From NCBI GenBank assembly GCA_964035575.1, contig OZ037896.1:372001-436000 (forward strand): a stretch of 64,000 nucleotides of DNA, read 5' to 3'. Below are positions 31,158 through 40,441 of this stretch, piece by piece (the stretch's first letter is position 1; every line of letters begins with the position of its first letter). The notes below the pieces were generated by a model. It saw only the letters and a program-made list of their open reading frames with translations, ran no database searches and was not told the origin of the DNA. This DNA comes from Rhynchopus sp. YZ270_cl-10 (lineage: Eukaryota; Euglenozoa; Diplonemea; Diplonemida; Diplonemidae). The position numbers and the translations under genes are program-made.

Positions 31158-32153
31158 ATGCTGCTTCAGGCTTTGCGCAAGCCGAAGAAGGGTCTCGGGG
31201 TGGCGAGGAGGAAGGAGGTGGACGACTGCGTGTTCCGCCTCCGCGACGGCAAGCAGGCCGCGCGCGCTTTGGCCCATCTTGTCCCGTGGGACCAAGCGCA
31301 CACTTTCGACGTGGGGCCCCGAGCAGCAGGCACCCGCGACTGGCTGCTCCGAGCGTTCCGGCAGTTCGCCGAAGGGGAGACCGAGACCACGCCTCCCGAC
31401 CAGACGTTGATTCGGTTCGTCTGGGGTCGCCTGCGCGGAGCGTCGTCCCTCTCCGTGGCCGACTACTGCGGGCGGCTGCTGAAGGCACTGGCGGCCGAGG
31501 GGGAGACGGGATACCGCACGCGCCGGGTGCTGGCGGTGAAGCGCGCGCTGACGCGTTTCGGGACGTTGCTGAGGCCGAGTCAGGCGCCGCCGGTAGACGT
31601 GGACGCGGTGATGGACGTGGTCGAGGCTTTCGGTCGCGAGGGGGCCGAGCGCGAACGGGCGTTTGTGGCCTTGGTGTGGATGGCACGGGCGCGTATGGCG
31701 GACGCACGATACCTGCTGGTGCGCGACCTGGTGGAGGTGACAGACGAGGGCGCGACGGGGCTGGAAGTCGCCCTGAAGGAGAAGCAGCAGAAGAGCTGGA
31801 CACCCGTGGTGTATTTGCCACCCGGGACGCTTACCCAATACGTGGTGGAATGGGCACGCGCGCGTCGCTTGGCGGAAGGACAGGACGCGCCGTTGTTTGC
31901 AGCGACCGAGACGCAGTACCAGCGCCTCATGCGTCGGGTGGTGGGGGCTCTGCCGGCAGGGTCCTGGGCGCACTCGCTTCGCAGGGGGTCAGCGCAGGCC
32001 CTGCAATCCTGGGGGATGAGCGTGGACGGACTGAGGGACGCGCTGCGCCACGCGTCATCCAGAACGACGGTGCGTTACCTCATGCGTACGGCGCCCGAGG
32101 CTCGCAGGAAGGCACGCTCGACGCTGGACGTCCTGCAGGAGCGGCCGCTGTAG
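31158..32153 (+). CDS. Tyrosine recombinase of copy 4
   Basis: 331 residues; same boxes as copies 2 and 3, looks intact. Confidence 0.87.
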   Translation: MLLQALRKPKKGLGVARRKEVDDCVFRLRDGKQAARALAHLVPWDQAHTFDVGPRAAGTRDWLLRAFRQFAEGETETTPPDQTLIRFVWGRLRGASSLSVADYCGRLLKALAAEGETGYRTRRVLAVKRALTRFGTLLRPSQAPPVDVDAVMDVVEAFGREGAERERAFVALVWMARARMADARYLLVRDLVEVTDEGATGLEVALKEKQQKSWTPVVYLPPGTLTQYVVEWARARRLAEGQDAPLFAATETQYQRLMRRVVGALPAGSWAHSLRRGSAQALQSWGMSVDGLRDALRHASSRTTVRYLMRTAPEARRKARSTLDVLQERPL

Positions 32154-32155
32154 GT

Positions 32156-33859
32156 TGGTTGTTCCGGGGGTTGGACGGGTACCCGTTGGGGGAGTATGTG
32201 CGTGACGAGGGGGATGACGTGGTGGAGGCGGATGTTGAGACGTCTGCGGCGCCTCCGCATGTGCTCTTGGATGATGTCGCTGGGGTCTGGGGTGGCCCAT
32301 CTGGGGTGAAGCGGCAGGTGCTTGACTCATTCCCGGCGGGTCTGATTGATTTGGGGGCGCTCCGCCGACTGGTACCGGCGAAGGCCAGGTTGTTCGCAAT
32401 GCTTGACGACATTGCGACTTTCCGTGCGCAGCTGACGGGGTCTGGGGTGTCGATGCCGGGCCCGCCCTCCAAGCTCCAGGACGGCATGTTGGCGGCGTGC
32501 GTGGGTAGTGGGGTTTTGCGCACGGAGAAGCGAGCTTTCCCGTCGGTGTGTGGGCTGTCTGTGTTTCCGCTGGCGAAGACGAACGGCAAGATGCGTCTCA
32601 TCGTTGACGCACGGCCGTTGAACACGGCGATGCACTCCCCGCCAAAGTTCAGCCTCCCTACACCATACGAGCTGTCGGAACTCATCCTACGCGGGGGCGC
32701 TACGCATGCAGTCGTGGCGGATTTTAAAGGGTTTTTCTGGCAATTCCCTTTATCCGCGGAGGTGGGGCAGTTTTTTGGTGTGCGGCAGGGTGCGCGTCGC
32801 ATGCAGCTTACCCGCATGGCGATGGGGTGGTCGTGGGCGGCGGTGATTGCGCAGGAGACGTCGCTGGGGCTTCTCGGGGATATGGCGGGTGTGTGTGCTG
32901 CTGCGTGGATAGACGACAACCTCATTTTGGGGAAGTCGGCGGGTGAGGCGTCTGCGCGGCTTCGGGGGTTCCTGCGCAGAGCGGACGAAGTTGGCGCTGA
33001 GGTGAACCGCGAGAAGTCGACGCTCACTCCGGTACAGGTGTGTACCTACGCAGGGATTGAGTGGGATTTGCGGGGGCGCAGAATGCGGCTGCCGGGGGAG
33101 TGGCGTCGGAAGGCCCGTGTCGTGATGGACGTATTGCTGTCGGCGTCGGGTCCCTCGCTGCGCGAAGTGTGGAAAGGTATCGGGGCCGTCATCTGGGCGA
33201 CGTATGCGATGGGGGACCGGTTCTGCGGGGTGCCGGACATGTTGGCGTGGATTCGTGCGCGGGGCGCCGAGGTGTCTGCGGGCGCGATTGACTGGGACGA
33301 CCAGGTGCAGATCTCTGCGGGCATGCGGACGGACTTGCGTGTGTTTGTGGAGCGGCGATTGGTGCCGGATGTGTGGCGCGTCCCCAGGTGGAAGCTGTCG
33401 CCGGAGGAGGGGTGTGACACGGTGGTGTGGTCGGACGCGTGCCCCGAGGGGTGGGGGTTTATTGTGCGGACGCTTGCTGGCGGGCGCGCTTTCAGGAAGT
33501 GGGGCACGTGGTCCACGGTCGAGGATATTTTCATTTTGGAGTTGCGGGCGATGGCCTGGGGCGTGCTGCATGCTGTACGTGGTGGCGCCCGCAGGATTTT
33601 GGTGGTGGGGGACAACGCCGCGGTGGTTGCTGTGCTGGAGAAGGGCCACTGTGCAGTCAGGTTAGGGAACACGGTCTTGGAGCGCCTGTTTCGGGTCACT
33701 GACGGGGCGGGTGCGGGCATGTTGTCGCGCTGGATCGCGACGGACCGTATGCCGGCGGACGAGCTGTCGCGCTGGGGTACCGCTGGGCAGGACTGGGCCG
33801 ACCCCCCGTCGGACGGCGTGGTGGTCGACGGTGGCGGTTTTATGTGGTCGGACGAGTGA
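32156..33859 (+). CDS. RT-RNase H of copy 4
   Basis: Same motifs as copy 1 and closest to copy 3 by silent differences. The 3' tail after it has a longer T-run (33952-33968) than other copies. Confidence 0.9.
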   Translation, partial: WLFRGLDGYPLGEYVRDEGDDVVEADVETSAAPPHVLLDDVAGVWGGPSGVKRQVLDSFPAGLIDLGALRRLVPAKARLFAMLDDIATFRAQLTGSGVSMPGPPSKLQDGMLAACVGSGVLRTEKRAFPSVCGLSVFPLAKTNGKMRLIVDARPLNTAMHSPPKFSLPTPYELSELILRGGATHAVVADFKGFFWQFPLSAEVGQFFGVRQGARRMQLTRMAMGWSWAAVIAQETSLGLLGDMAGVCAAAWIDDNLILGKSAGEASARLRGFLRRADEVGAEVNREKSTLTPVQVCTYAGIEWDLRGRRMRLPGEWRRKARVVMDVLLSASGPSLREVWKGIGAVIWATYAMGDRFCGVPDMLAWIRARGAEVSAGAIDWDDQVQISAGMRTDLRVFVERRLVPDVWRVPRWKLSPEEGCDTVVWSDACPEGWGFIVRTLAGGRAFRKWGTWSTVEDIFILELRAMAWGVLHAVRGGARRILVVGDNAAVVAVLEKGHCAVRLGNTVLERLFRVTDGAGAGMLSRWIATDRMPADELSRWGTAGQDWADPPSDGVVVDGGGFMWSDE

Positions 33860-34295
33860 TGTCCTTAGATTATTCTTATTTTAGATTGCCTTCTGTTTTT
33901 TCTTCCAGCTTTTCATTAAAGCTGTTTCCCTGCCCTGTTTTTTGTCCGCTGTTTTTTTTTTTTTTTTTGCAGTGGCTTTTGGTTTTATTTCTGGATGCCT
34001 GCGCCCGCTGAGGCTTGGTGTCGTATCATTGGTTTTTTGTTCACTCCGCCTTTTTTCTGGGCCCTCGGGGGTCCTGTGCTTTTGTTTGTAGTTGGGATGG
34101 ATGCTCTCGTGGCCTACGGGTTTAAATATTCTACGTGACGGTGTCAGGAGGTTGTTTCGGCTTCCACATTCGCCCCCCTCATCGTAGCGCCTATTTCGAG
34201 ATAAAAGTATCCCCCTTCCCTCCTCTCCGTTTTCATCATTGCTGTTCGCCCTTCGCGGGTCTTTTAGGTACTCTCTATCTATCTCAGATCTCCCT

Positions 34296-34786
34296 CCCTC
34301 TCCCTCTCCCTCTCCCTCTCCCTCTCCCTCTCCCTCTCCCTCTCCCTCTCCCTCTCCCTCTCCCTCTCCCTCTCCCTCTCCCTCTCCCTCTCCCTCTCCC
34401 TCTCCCTCTCCCTCTCCCTCTCCCTCTCCCTCTCCCTCTCCCTCTCCCTCTCCCTCTCCCTCTCCCTCTCCCTCTCCCTCTCCCTCTCCCTCTCCCTCTC
34501 CCTCTCCCTCTCCCTCTCCCTCTCCCTCTCCCTCTCCCTCTCCCTCTCCCTCTCCCTCTCCCTCTCCCTCTCCCTCTCCCTCTCCCTCTCCCTCTCCCTC
34601 TCCCTCTCCCTCTCCCTCTCCCTCTCCCTCTCCCTCTCCCTCTCCCTCTCCCTCTCCCTCTCCCTCTCCCTCTCCCTCTCCCTCTCCCTCTCCCTCTCCC
34701 TCTCCCTCTCCCTCTCCCTCTCCCTCTCCCTCTCCCTCTCCCTCTCCCTCTCCCTCTCCCTCTCCCTCTCCCTCTCCCTCTCCCTC
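34296..34786. repeat. CTCCCT hexamer array 5
   Basis: About 82 units between copy 4 and the short diverged relative. Confidence 0.98.
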
Positions 34787-35086
34787 TTCCCCAGTTAACT
34801 TGTTAAAGCAGCTTTGCTGCGACATGGGGAGATCTGGTGTTACTGTAGATGATAGTATAAGATGCTTTGGTCCATTTTTGCTTTTATTACCTCTTTGCTC
34901 TGCAAAGGTTGGAACGGGAAAGTCAAAACACACCACCTTCATCAGGAATTTTTCCACAAATTTGTTTCCCCGGTGTGTTTTCCTTCCCTCGTACGTCACA
35001 ATAAACGAAACCCCTCCTCACATTGTTTTTGTTGCGCTTTCAGGACCTCATCGACGGATCACTATTTGTACACCAGATCTCCCCCT
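34787..35086 (+). mobile_element. Solo terminal-repeat remnant of a diverged YR element
   Basis: A 300-bp non-repetitive insert between two hexamer arrays. Its start has the same plan as repeat A: a hairpin with GCAGC-loop-GCTGC followed by GGGGAGATCT, where A has GGAGCAGCTTCGCTGC and GGGAGATCT. The middle keeps CACCTTCATCAG and AATTTGTTT like A. It ends CAGATCTCCCC into hexamers, as B does. No coding part remains. I read it as a terminal A/B unit left by recombination of an older, related element in the same target; clearly older than copies 1-4. Confidence 0.65.
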
Positions 35087-35348
35087 CTCCCTCTCCCTCT
35101 CCCTCTCCCTCTCCCTCTCCCTCTCCCTCTCCCTCTCCCTCTCCCTCTCCCTCTCCCTCTCCCTCTCCCTCTCCCTCTCCCTCTCCCTCTCCCTCTCCCT
35201 CTCCCTCTCCCTCTCCCTCTCCCTCTCCCTCTCCCTCTCCCTCTCCCTCTCCCTCTCCCTCTCCCTCTCCCTCTCCCTCTCCCTCTCCCTCTCCCTCTCC
35301 CTCTCCCTCTCCCTCTCCCTCTCCCTCTCCCTCTCCCTCTCCCTCCCT
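35087..35348. repeat. CTCCCT hexamer array 6
   Basis: About 43 units that close the block, decaying at the right into CCCTCCCTCCTTCTCTCTCT. Confidence 0.97.
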
Positions 35349-36102
35349 CCTTCTCTCTCTAACCCAACCTGTGCAGGCCGGGTAGAGATGCTCACTTAAG
35401 AGAGAGGAGAGAGAGAAGCCCTCCTGTTCTCTGCAGAAGTGTGGTTGTCCTTCCCCTTTTCGAGGGGCGGCACACACGCACACGCCAGGATGGCAACACT
35501 TGAACGAACAAGGTCTGCCTGCCTGCCAGTGTGGGGTGTGTTGCTACATGTTGCGCGTGTCGAATCATAAAAAAGGTAAAAGGTAGTAAGGAAACAAAAG
35601 AACCTTTGGAAATGCGCAAGCAGCAATTGCAGACGCAGACACCAAAAGAAAAAGCTAAAATAAAAAGAAAAGGAAAAATAAAAATAACCTGGTGCAGCCT
35701 GAAAGCCAGTCTTTACAAAGTCTTCACAGAGTCTTTGCCCGGAAATCTGTTGTTTTCCGTGCGTTTTTTAAACTGTTGCAAAGTCTTTGTATACACATTT
35801 GGTCTTCCGTAACACCACAGTCAACTGGGAGGGGGGGAAAAACGAAATAAAGAATAGGAAAAAAATATAATAAAACAAGTCGAAGCGTGGAAATAAATAG
35901 ATGTGCAGACAAAAAGTGGAATTTTATAAATTCGGTTTTCATTTTCAGGAATATAGGGGAGAAATACAAGAAGAACCCGTCAAATAAAAATTGAGGTTTG
36001 GAAGGAAAAATGAAAAACAAGAAACGATCATAATAGTATGGGGAAAACAAAACAAAACAAAAACAAACTTCTACAGAAATTGCAGAACAGTCAGTGGTCA
36101 GG
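35349..36102. other. Intergenic, no gene seen
   Basis: Non-repetitive, AT-rich DNA downstream of the astacin gene. Reading frames are short and lysine-rich from A-runs. Confidence 0.45.
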
Positions 36103-38511
36103 TCAGTGGGACAGGTTCTCGAGAGGGATCACCTCCGTGGCACCGCTGGGCAGGGTCCACTTCAGGTCCAGCCAGGCCTTCCCCCTGCGCTCAAAGAAGT
36201 GGATCTTCATGGGGTGCGAGCCTGCAGAGAGCCACAGCGTCGTAGACCTTGTCCTTGCCCCGTGGGTGCCGCCGTTCTCAATCTCCTTCTCACCGTCAAG
36301 CCACAGGCGCGACCCGTCGTCCGACGTCAGGTGCAGCTTGTACTCGCCCGCAACAGCCACCTCCAAGGCGCCCTCCAGCTCCGCAGCGAAGTCCTCCGCC
36401 AGCGACCCGTCAATATCCGTCCACATGCTGTCCGCAAACTCGACACGCTCTGCCACAACGGCAAAGTCCGGCATCAGTGCGTCGAAGTCAGGGAAGTCGA
36501 ACATGTCGCCACCGGGCTTGTAGATCGACATCGCCAGGCCAGGCCTGTTGGCGGGTGTCGGTGGCAGGGGTACCGGTGCCGGTGCCGGTGCCGATGTTGC
36601 TGGTGCACGGGTCTTTGGTGCGTCTGTTGCTGGTGCGCGGGTCTTCGGTGCCTGGGTTGCTGGTGCGCGAGTCCTCGGTGTTGCAGTGTCAGGCACTGGG
36701 ACAGGTGTCGGGACAGCAGTGCGAGGCACAGGTGGGGGAGGTGGGACAGACACAGACGTTGTGGGGCAGTGCACCTTGAACTCGTCGAGCCACCCGTTCC
36801 CGAAGAAGATCGCCCTCGTGAGCCCACCAGCACAGCCCGAGGACATGGTGGCGGTCGAGCTCAGGTAGTCGCCGTCCACAAGCACCCGGTATGTCATGGC
36901 TGTCCAGTCCATCTCCACCTTCACAGCGTAGAACCTGTCTGCTGCCGGCGCAGTGTTCGCCACCAGGCTGTTTCCAACACGCCACTGCCCGTTCGAGTAG
37001 CGCTGCACAATCGCACACGTCGTGGAGCCAGTGCGCAGGTACACGGCAGGCCACTGCTGCGTGCTCCCACCCATCGCAGACATGTGGAACGAGACTGTCT
37101 CTGCCTCGCTGGCAGCAAAGTCCGTCCAGGCCACGCCACGCGACGACGACCCCTCCTCACCCGCACGCATGCTTGCGCCCCCCGCCACAAACACAGACGA
37201 GTCCTCCGTCACCGCACCATACGCCGTCCACGTCAGCTCCCCGTCAAACGGGTGCAGCACGTCCGCAGGGCACGTCACCGTCCCGCTGCAGTCGGGACCT
37301 GCGTACCCAGACGCACACTGGCACGGCGTCAGGACGTCCTCAACACACGTCCCGCGTCCGCTGCACACGTTCGGGTCGTTCGCCCCAATCCCAAAGCACA
37401 GGGTGTTGGCGTCCGCCACACGCACGCGCACCGCGCACGTTGTCGACGGCCCGTCCGTCCCAGTGAAGGTCGCACTCAGCGTGAAGGTCTGCCCCGCAAC
37501 AGAGGCAGACGGCGTGAACGTGAGCTCCGTGAAGCCCATGTTCCACAGGTTGCTCCCAGACGCACGCGAGTACGCAATCTGCCCTGCAGGCGCCGTCGTC
37601 CCCGCGTACGACACAACAACGGACTCCGAGGATTTGTACATCACGTTGAAGTCCAGGTTCCACGCCTTCGAGTGTGGGATCAGGTGCGTCTCTGTCACGT
37701 CAATCGACGGCATGCACGTTGGGCGTGCGTAGTTCGCAGAGCACCCGTTGTACATGAACTGGATTGCCGCCACGTCCCCGCTGCTCAGCGACGAGCGCTG
37801 TCCAATCGGCTGCGGCGCGATGATGGTTGGGCCGTTCCCGTTCGAGAACGCTGTCGAGTAGTAGTGCATGATCGAGGAGTAGTCGTACGCCCCCAGGTCG
37901 CGCCCACTTGAGCTCATCGAGTTGAAGTTGCTCGCGTAGCCTGACTGCACTGCAGTCAGATCCACCACCACGTATTCATCACGGTCCTTGCGCATCTGCT
38001 CGTGCACCAGCCCCAGCGAGTGCCCAATCTCGTGGATCGTCGACCCTGTCGAACACGCAGCCGCAAGGTTGATTGTGTTCACGTACGCCCCGTACGTCCC
38101 CACAGGCGAGGTGCAGGCGCCCCCCGCAATGAACTTGATGTAGGGCAGCGCACAGCCCTCCGCACTCGTACACTTTGTGAAGCGGATGCAGGTCTTCGCC
38201 TCCCACTCTGCGATAGCACCGAGGACACGCACGTCGTCTGCCGCCATCGGCGTTGCGCCCTCTGCGTTCACCGCCTCTGTCTCGATGTAGTAGCGCACCT
38301 GCCCCAACGGGAACAGCGACGACTGGCGTGTCAGCGACGATGCTGAGAGCGCTTTCCCGCTGCGCCCCTCCCCACGCGGCACCTGGATGTCGCCCTCCAC
38401 AATGTCGTAGTCATTGTCGCCGTGGATGTGGCTGTCGTACCGCACTGCTCCAGACGGCACCGACGCACACAACAGCAACAGCAACAGCGGCAGCATGTGG
38501 CACACGTGCAT
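36103..38511 (-). CDS. Secreted astacin metalloprotease with EGF, LamG-like and PA14 domains (802 aa)
   Basis: A signal peptide (MLPLLLLLLCASVPSGA) follows the ATG at 38511. A short propeptide contains VEGD (38-41), resembling the astacin aspartate switch that blocks the zinc. The catalytic domain (about 70-245) has the zinc motif HEIGHSLGLVHEQMRKDRD (H160, E161, H164, H170) and the Met-turn SIMHY with Y217, so an active endopeptidase is expected. A beta-rich segment follows (about 250-365), then an EGF-like module (CSGRGTCVEDVLTPCQC), a LamG/concanavalin-like domain (about 410-575), a Pro/Thr-rich linker with repeated KTRAPAT units, and a C-terminal PA14 domain (SDDGSRLWLDGEKEI; SAGSHPMKIHFFER), which often binds glycans. 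Likely a secreted or surface protease for extracellular matrix or prey digestion. Single-exon. Its leader resembles that at 11888-11977. Confidence 0.93.
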   Translation of the reverse strand: MHVCHMLPLLLLLLCASVPSGAVRYDSHIHGDNDYDIVEGDIQVPRGEGRSGKALSASSLTRQSSLFPLGQVRYYIETEAVNAEGATPMAADDVRVLGAIAEWEAKTCIRFTKCTSAEGCALPYIKFIAGGACTSPVGTYGAYVNTINLAAACSTGSTIHEIGHSLGLVHEQMRKDRDEYVVVDLTAVQSGYASNFNSMSSSGRDLGAYDYSSIMHYYSTAFSNGNGPTIIAPQPIGQRSSLSSGDVAAIQFMYNGCSANYARPTCMPSIDVTETHLIPHSKAWNLDFNVMYKSSESVVVSYAGTTAPAGQIAYSRASGSNLWNMGFTELTFTPSASVAGQTFTLSATFTGTDGPSTTCAVRVRVADANTLCFGIGANDPNVCSGRGTCVEDVLTPCQCASGYAGPDCSGTVTCPADVLHPFDGELTWTAYGAVTEDSSVFVAGGASMRAGEEGSSSRGVAWTDFAASEAETVSFHMSAMGGSTQQWPAVYLRTGSTTCAIVQRYSNGQWRVGNSLVANTAPAADRFYAVKVEMDWTAMTYRVLVDGDYLSSTATMSSGCAGGLTRAIFFGNGWLDEFKVHCPTTSVSVPPPPPVPRTAVPTPVPVPDTATPRTRAPATQAPKTRAPATDAPKTRAPATSAPAPAPVPLPPTPANRPGLAMSIYKPGGDMFDFPDFDALMPDFAVVAERVEFADSMWTDIDGSLAEDFAAELEGALEVAVAGEYKLHLTSDDGSRLWLDGEKEIENGGTHGARTRSTTLWLSAGSHPMKIHFFERRGKAWLDLKWTLPSGATEVIPLENLSH

Positions 38512-38620
38512 TGGGACTTGGCAGGATGTGTTCTAGTCTAGGCGCAACTCTCGGCAAAAAATCTGCTGTTGTTGTGCTGCACGGTCTTTGTTGTGTTTCG
38601 TTTAAAATCTGGGTACAATG
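38512..38620 (-). promoter_or_regulatory. Leader/promoter block of the astacin gene, shared with 11888-11977
   Basis: GATGTGTTCTAGTCTAGGCG, then TGCTGTTGTTG and TTTCGTTTAAAATCTGGGTA, in the same order and at the same distance from the ATG as in the other locus. Differences are small insertions, so this is shared descent or a conserved element. Confidence 0.55.
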
Positions 38621-39005
38621 TGAGTGTGAGGGGACGAGGTGAGTAGCAACTGTGTAAGGGAAATGGTTCTAAATTTTTTCTGTGTTTGAATCTGAATGAG
38701 ACGAGTAAGTACATTGGACCGCCCGAAAACAAAAAACGTGTAAATATTGCAAACGAAAACTGGTAAAAGGTGTCTACAACCACCTCAAGCACACTGCTCA
38801 TAGCTGCTCACACTCAAAATAGCGAAAAGCAACGAAAGAGATCGACAGAAACCCGGAAGACACACTATCTTCCACTGTGTTCTAAAGAAATGCCAAAAAC
38901 AAAAGAAACCCGTTTATCTCTCTACTGTACACCAAACAACCAACACCACAGTACAGCACTGCAACGGAAACACTTCATAACAAACTCTCTCTCTCTCTCT
39001 CTCTC
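38621..39005. other. Intergenic, with a CT dinucleotide run
   Basis: Spacer between astacin and the second GH18 gene. A (CT)n run at about 38985-39006 abuts the GH18 stop codon. No gene seen. Confidence 0.5.
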
Positions 39006-40169
39006 TCACTTCCCCGTAAAGACTTTCAGAGCGTCCCACATGCTCTGCGACTCAGCGCGTGCAGTCGGCGTGCTGTAGTCCAGGTTGCAGAACTGAAAAG
39101 GGCCTGTCCCACGGATGCCTGAGTCCTTGACAAACTGGTACTTCGCCGCGAGTGACTCGGCATCCTCAATCCAGACCTGGTGCACCGCACCGTCGCTGCC
39201 TTTGTAGTTGAAGTACGGCGAGCTCGTTGCGTTGTCCCAACGCCGTCCTGTCGTCGTGTTCCCTACATCCAGGAACTTCATGTAATCGCTGTAGTGCACC
39301 TCCGCCGAACTCCTTGCCGCAGAGCACGCCACCCCACGGAACGGCACCGGGTTTTCAATCTTACAGTACTGCGCAGCGGGGGCGGTCCCATCTGCACAGC
39401 GGTAGTCCTTTCCGTACCATGGCACCCCGAGGAGCAGCTTCTCATCGGGGATGCCGAGGTATCTGTATTGTTCGATAGAATGGCGTGCGAGAGGCAGCGC
39501 TGCGTTAGGCGCTGCGATGCACTGCTCGTAGATTGCGGTGCGGGTGTCGTAGAACATTATGTAGAAGAGATCTGCCGCATCTGCCATGCCCTTGTAGTCG
39601 TAGTATCTGATGTCTTGGTTCGGCGTGAACGGCGCGCACACAGAGAGTTGGTACTGCGGACCTGCCGCGTGCAGTGCAGAGCTGGCAGCTTCAATGATTT
39701 TGACAAGCTGGCTCCTGCCCACAGTATCGTTCATCACCATGACCCCTTCGTAGTCGAACACAACACCGTCCAGATAGAAGTTCTGTACAGATGCCACAAT
39801 CTTTGCACCGAATTCATCTAATGCAGTCTGGTTGTCTGCCATCTCTAAGGTAAATGGAGGAGTTCCGGTAACAAGGCGGACACCATGCTGGTGTGCAATG
39901 CAAATCAACGCAGGGTCGGTGTTCCAAGCAAGCGTGGTGACCTGGTTGAAGTCGAGGTCCACCCAGGTGCTGTTGTCCCCCGGGCGGGACTCCCAGAGAA
40001 AGCCGAAGACCTCCTTGCTGTGGGTGACGGAGACGGCCTCGCAGAGGGAGGGGTCGGCGCAGGGGCAGGTGCCGTTGAAGCCAGAGGTGTCTGATAAGTC
40101 GATGCGGTGCATGTTCTGCATCCACGCCACCACGTCGGCTACATACAGAAATAGAAAAAGAAAGCGCAT
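39006..40169 (-). CDS. Secreted GH18 di-N-acetylchitobiase-like glycosidase, paralogue (387 aa)
   Basis: The same length as the enzyme at 5366-6529, and colinear throughout. It begins with a hydrophobic signal (MRFLFLFLYVADVVAWM). The catalytic strand is LDGVVFDYE with D124, D129 and E131 in identical positions. Shared blocks include RYYDYKG, LFYIMFYDTR, LGVPWYGKDY and an identical C-terminus SMWDALKVFTGK. The two copies differ over much of the rest, so the duplication is not recent, yet the upstream module is still alike (40306-40441). The identical C-terminus could reflect strong constraint or local gene conversion. Expected to hydrolyse chitobiose-type bonds outside the cell or in a lysosome. 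Confidence 0.9.
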   Translation of the reverse strand: MRFLFLFLYVADVVAWMQNMHRIDLSDTSGFNGTCPCADPSLCEAVSVTHSKEVFGFLWESRPGDNSTWVDLDFNQVTTLAWNTDPALICIAHQHGVRLVTGTPPFTLEMADNQTALDEFGAKIVASVQNFYLDGVVFDYEGVMVMNDTVGRSQLVKIIEAASSALHAAGPQYQLSVCAPFTPNQDIRYYDYKGMADAADLFYIMFYDTRTAIYEQCIAAPNAALPLARHSIEQYRYLGIPDEKLLLGVPWYGKDYRCADGTAPAAQYCKIENPVPFRGVACSAARSSAEVHYSDYMKFLDVGNTTTGRRWDNATSSPYFNYKGSDGAVHQVWIEDAESLAAKYQFVKDSGIRGTGPFQFCNLDYSTPTARAESQSMWDALKVFTGK

Positions 40170-40305
40170 TGAAAAAAAGGGGTTTGTGTTCTGTCAAGGT
40201 GGATGTGTTTGAGTAATGTGGAGGGTAGGAAATGGGCTGAAATAATGGCATTTTTTCCAAAATTGGTAATCATAAGAGATTCTTAGTTTATTGGAGTGGC
40301 CGACG

Positions 40306-40441
40306 ACTCCAAAATAGCAGAAAGTAGCACAAAATAGCACCTCCAAATCAGCCGCACCAAAAAATCCAGATACCCAGAATAGCAGAAAATAGCAGAAAGT
40401 AGCAGAACAAAGCACAAAATAGCACCCCCGTTCAGCCACAC
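40306..40441 (+). repeat. Upstream module shared with the first GH18 locus
   Basis: AATAGCAGAAAGTAGCAC units, the GCCGCACCAAAAAATCCAGA spacer and more AATAGCAGAAAATAGCAG units, ending at TTCAGCCACAC, as at 6952-7075. Here it starts 137 bp before the start codon, against about 420 bp at the other gene. Confidence 0.7.

Larger units (their letters stand above)
29541..34295 (+). mobile_element. YR retrotransposon copy 4
   Basis: Begins with A-type sequence at 29541, then a leader shorter than in the other copies, a long gag-like frame, YR, RT/RNase H, and one B repeat (34150-34295) directly followed by hexamers. Copies 1-3 have B1-A2-B2 here, so the single B would fit recombination between B repeats. 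Coding frames are long; I estimate one or two breaks, in non-coding terminal parts. Confidence 0.9.
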
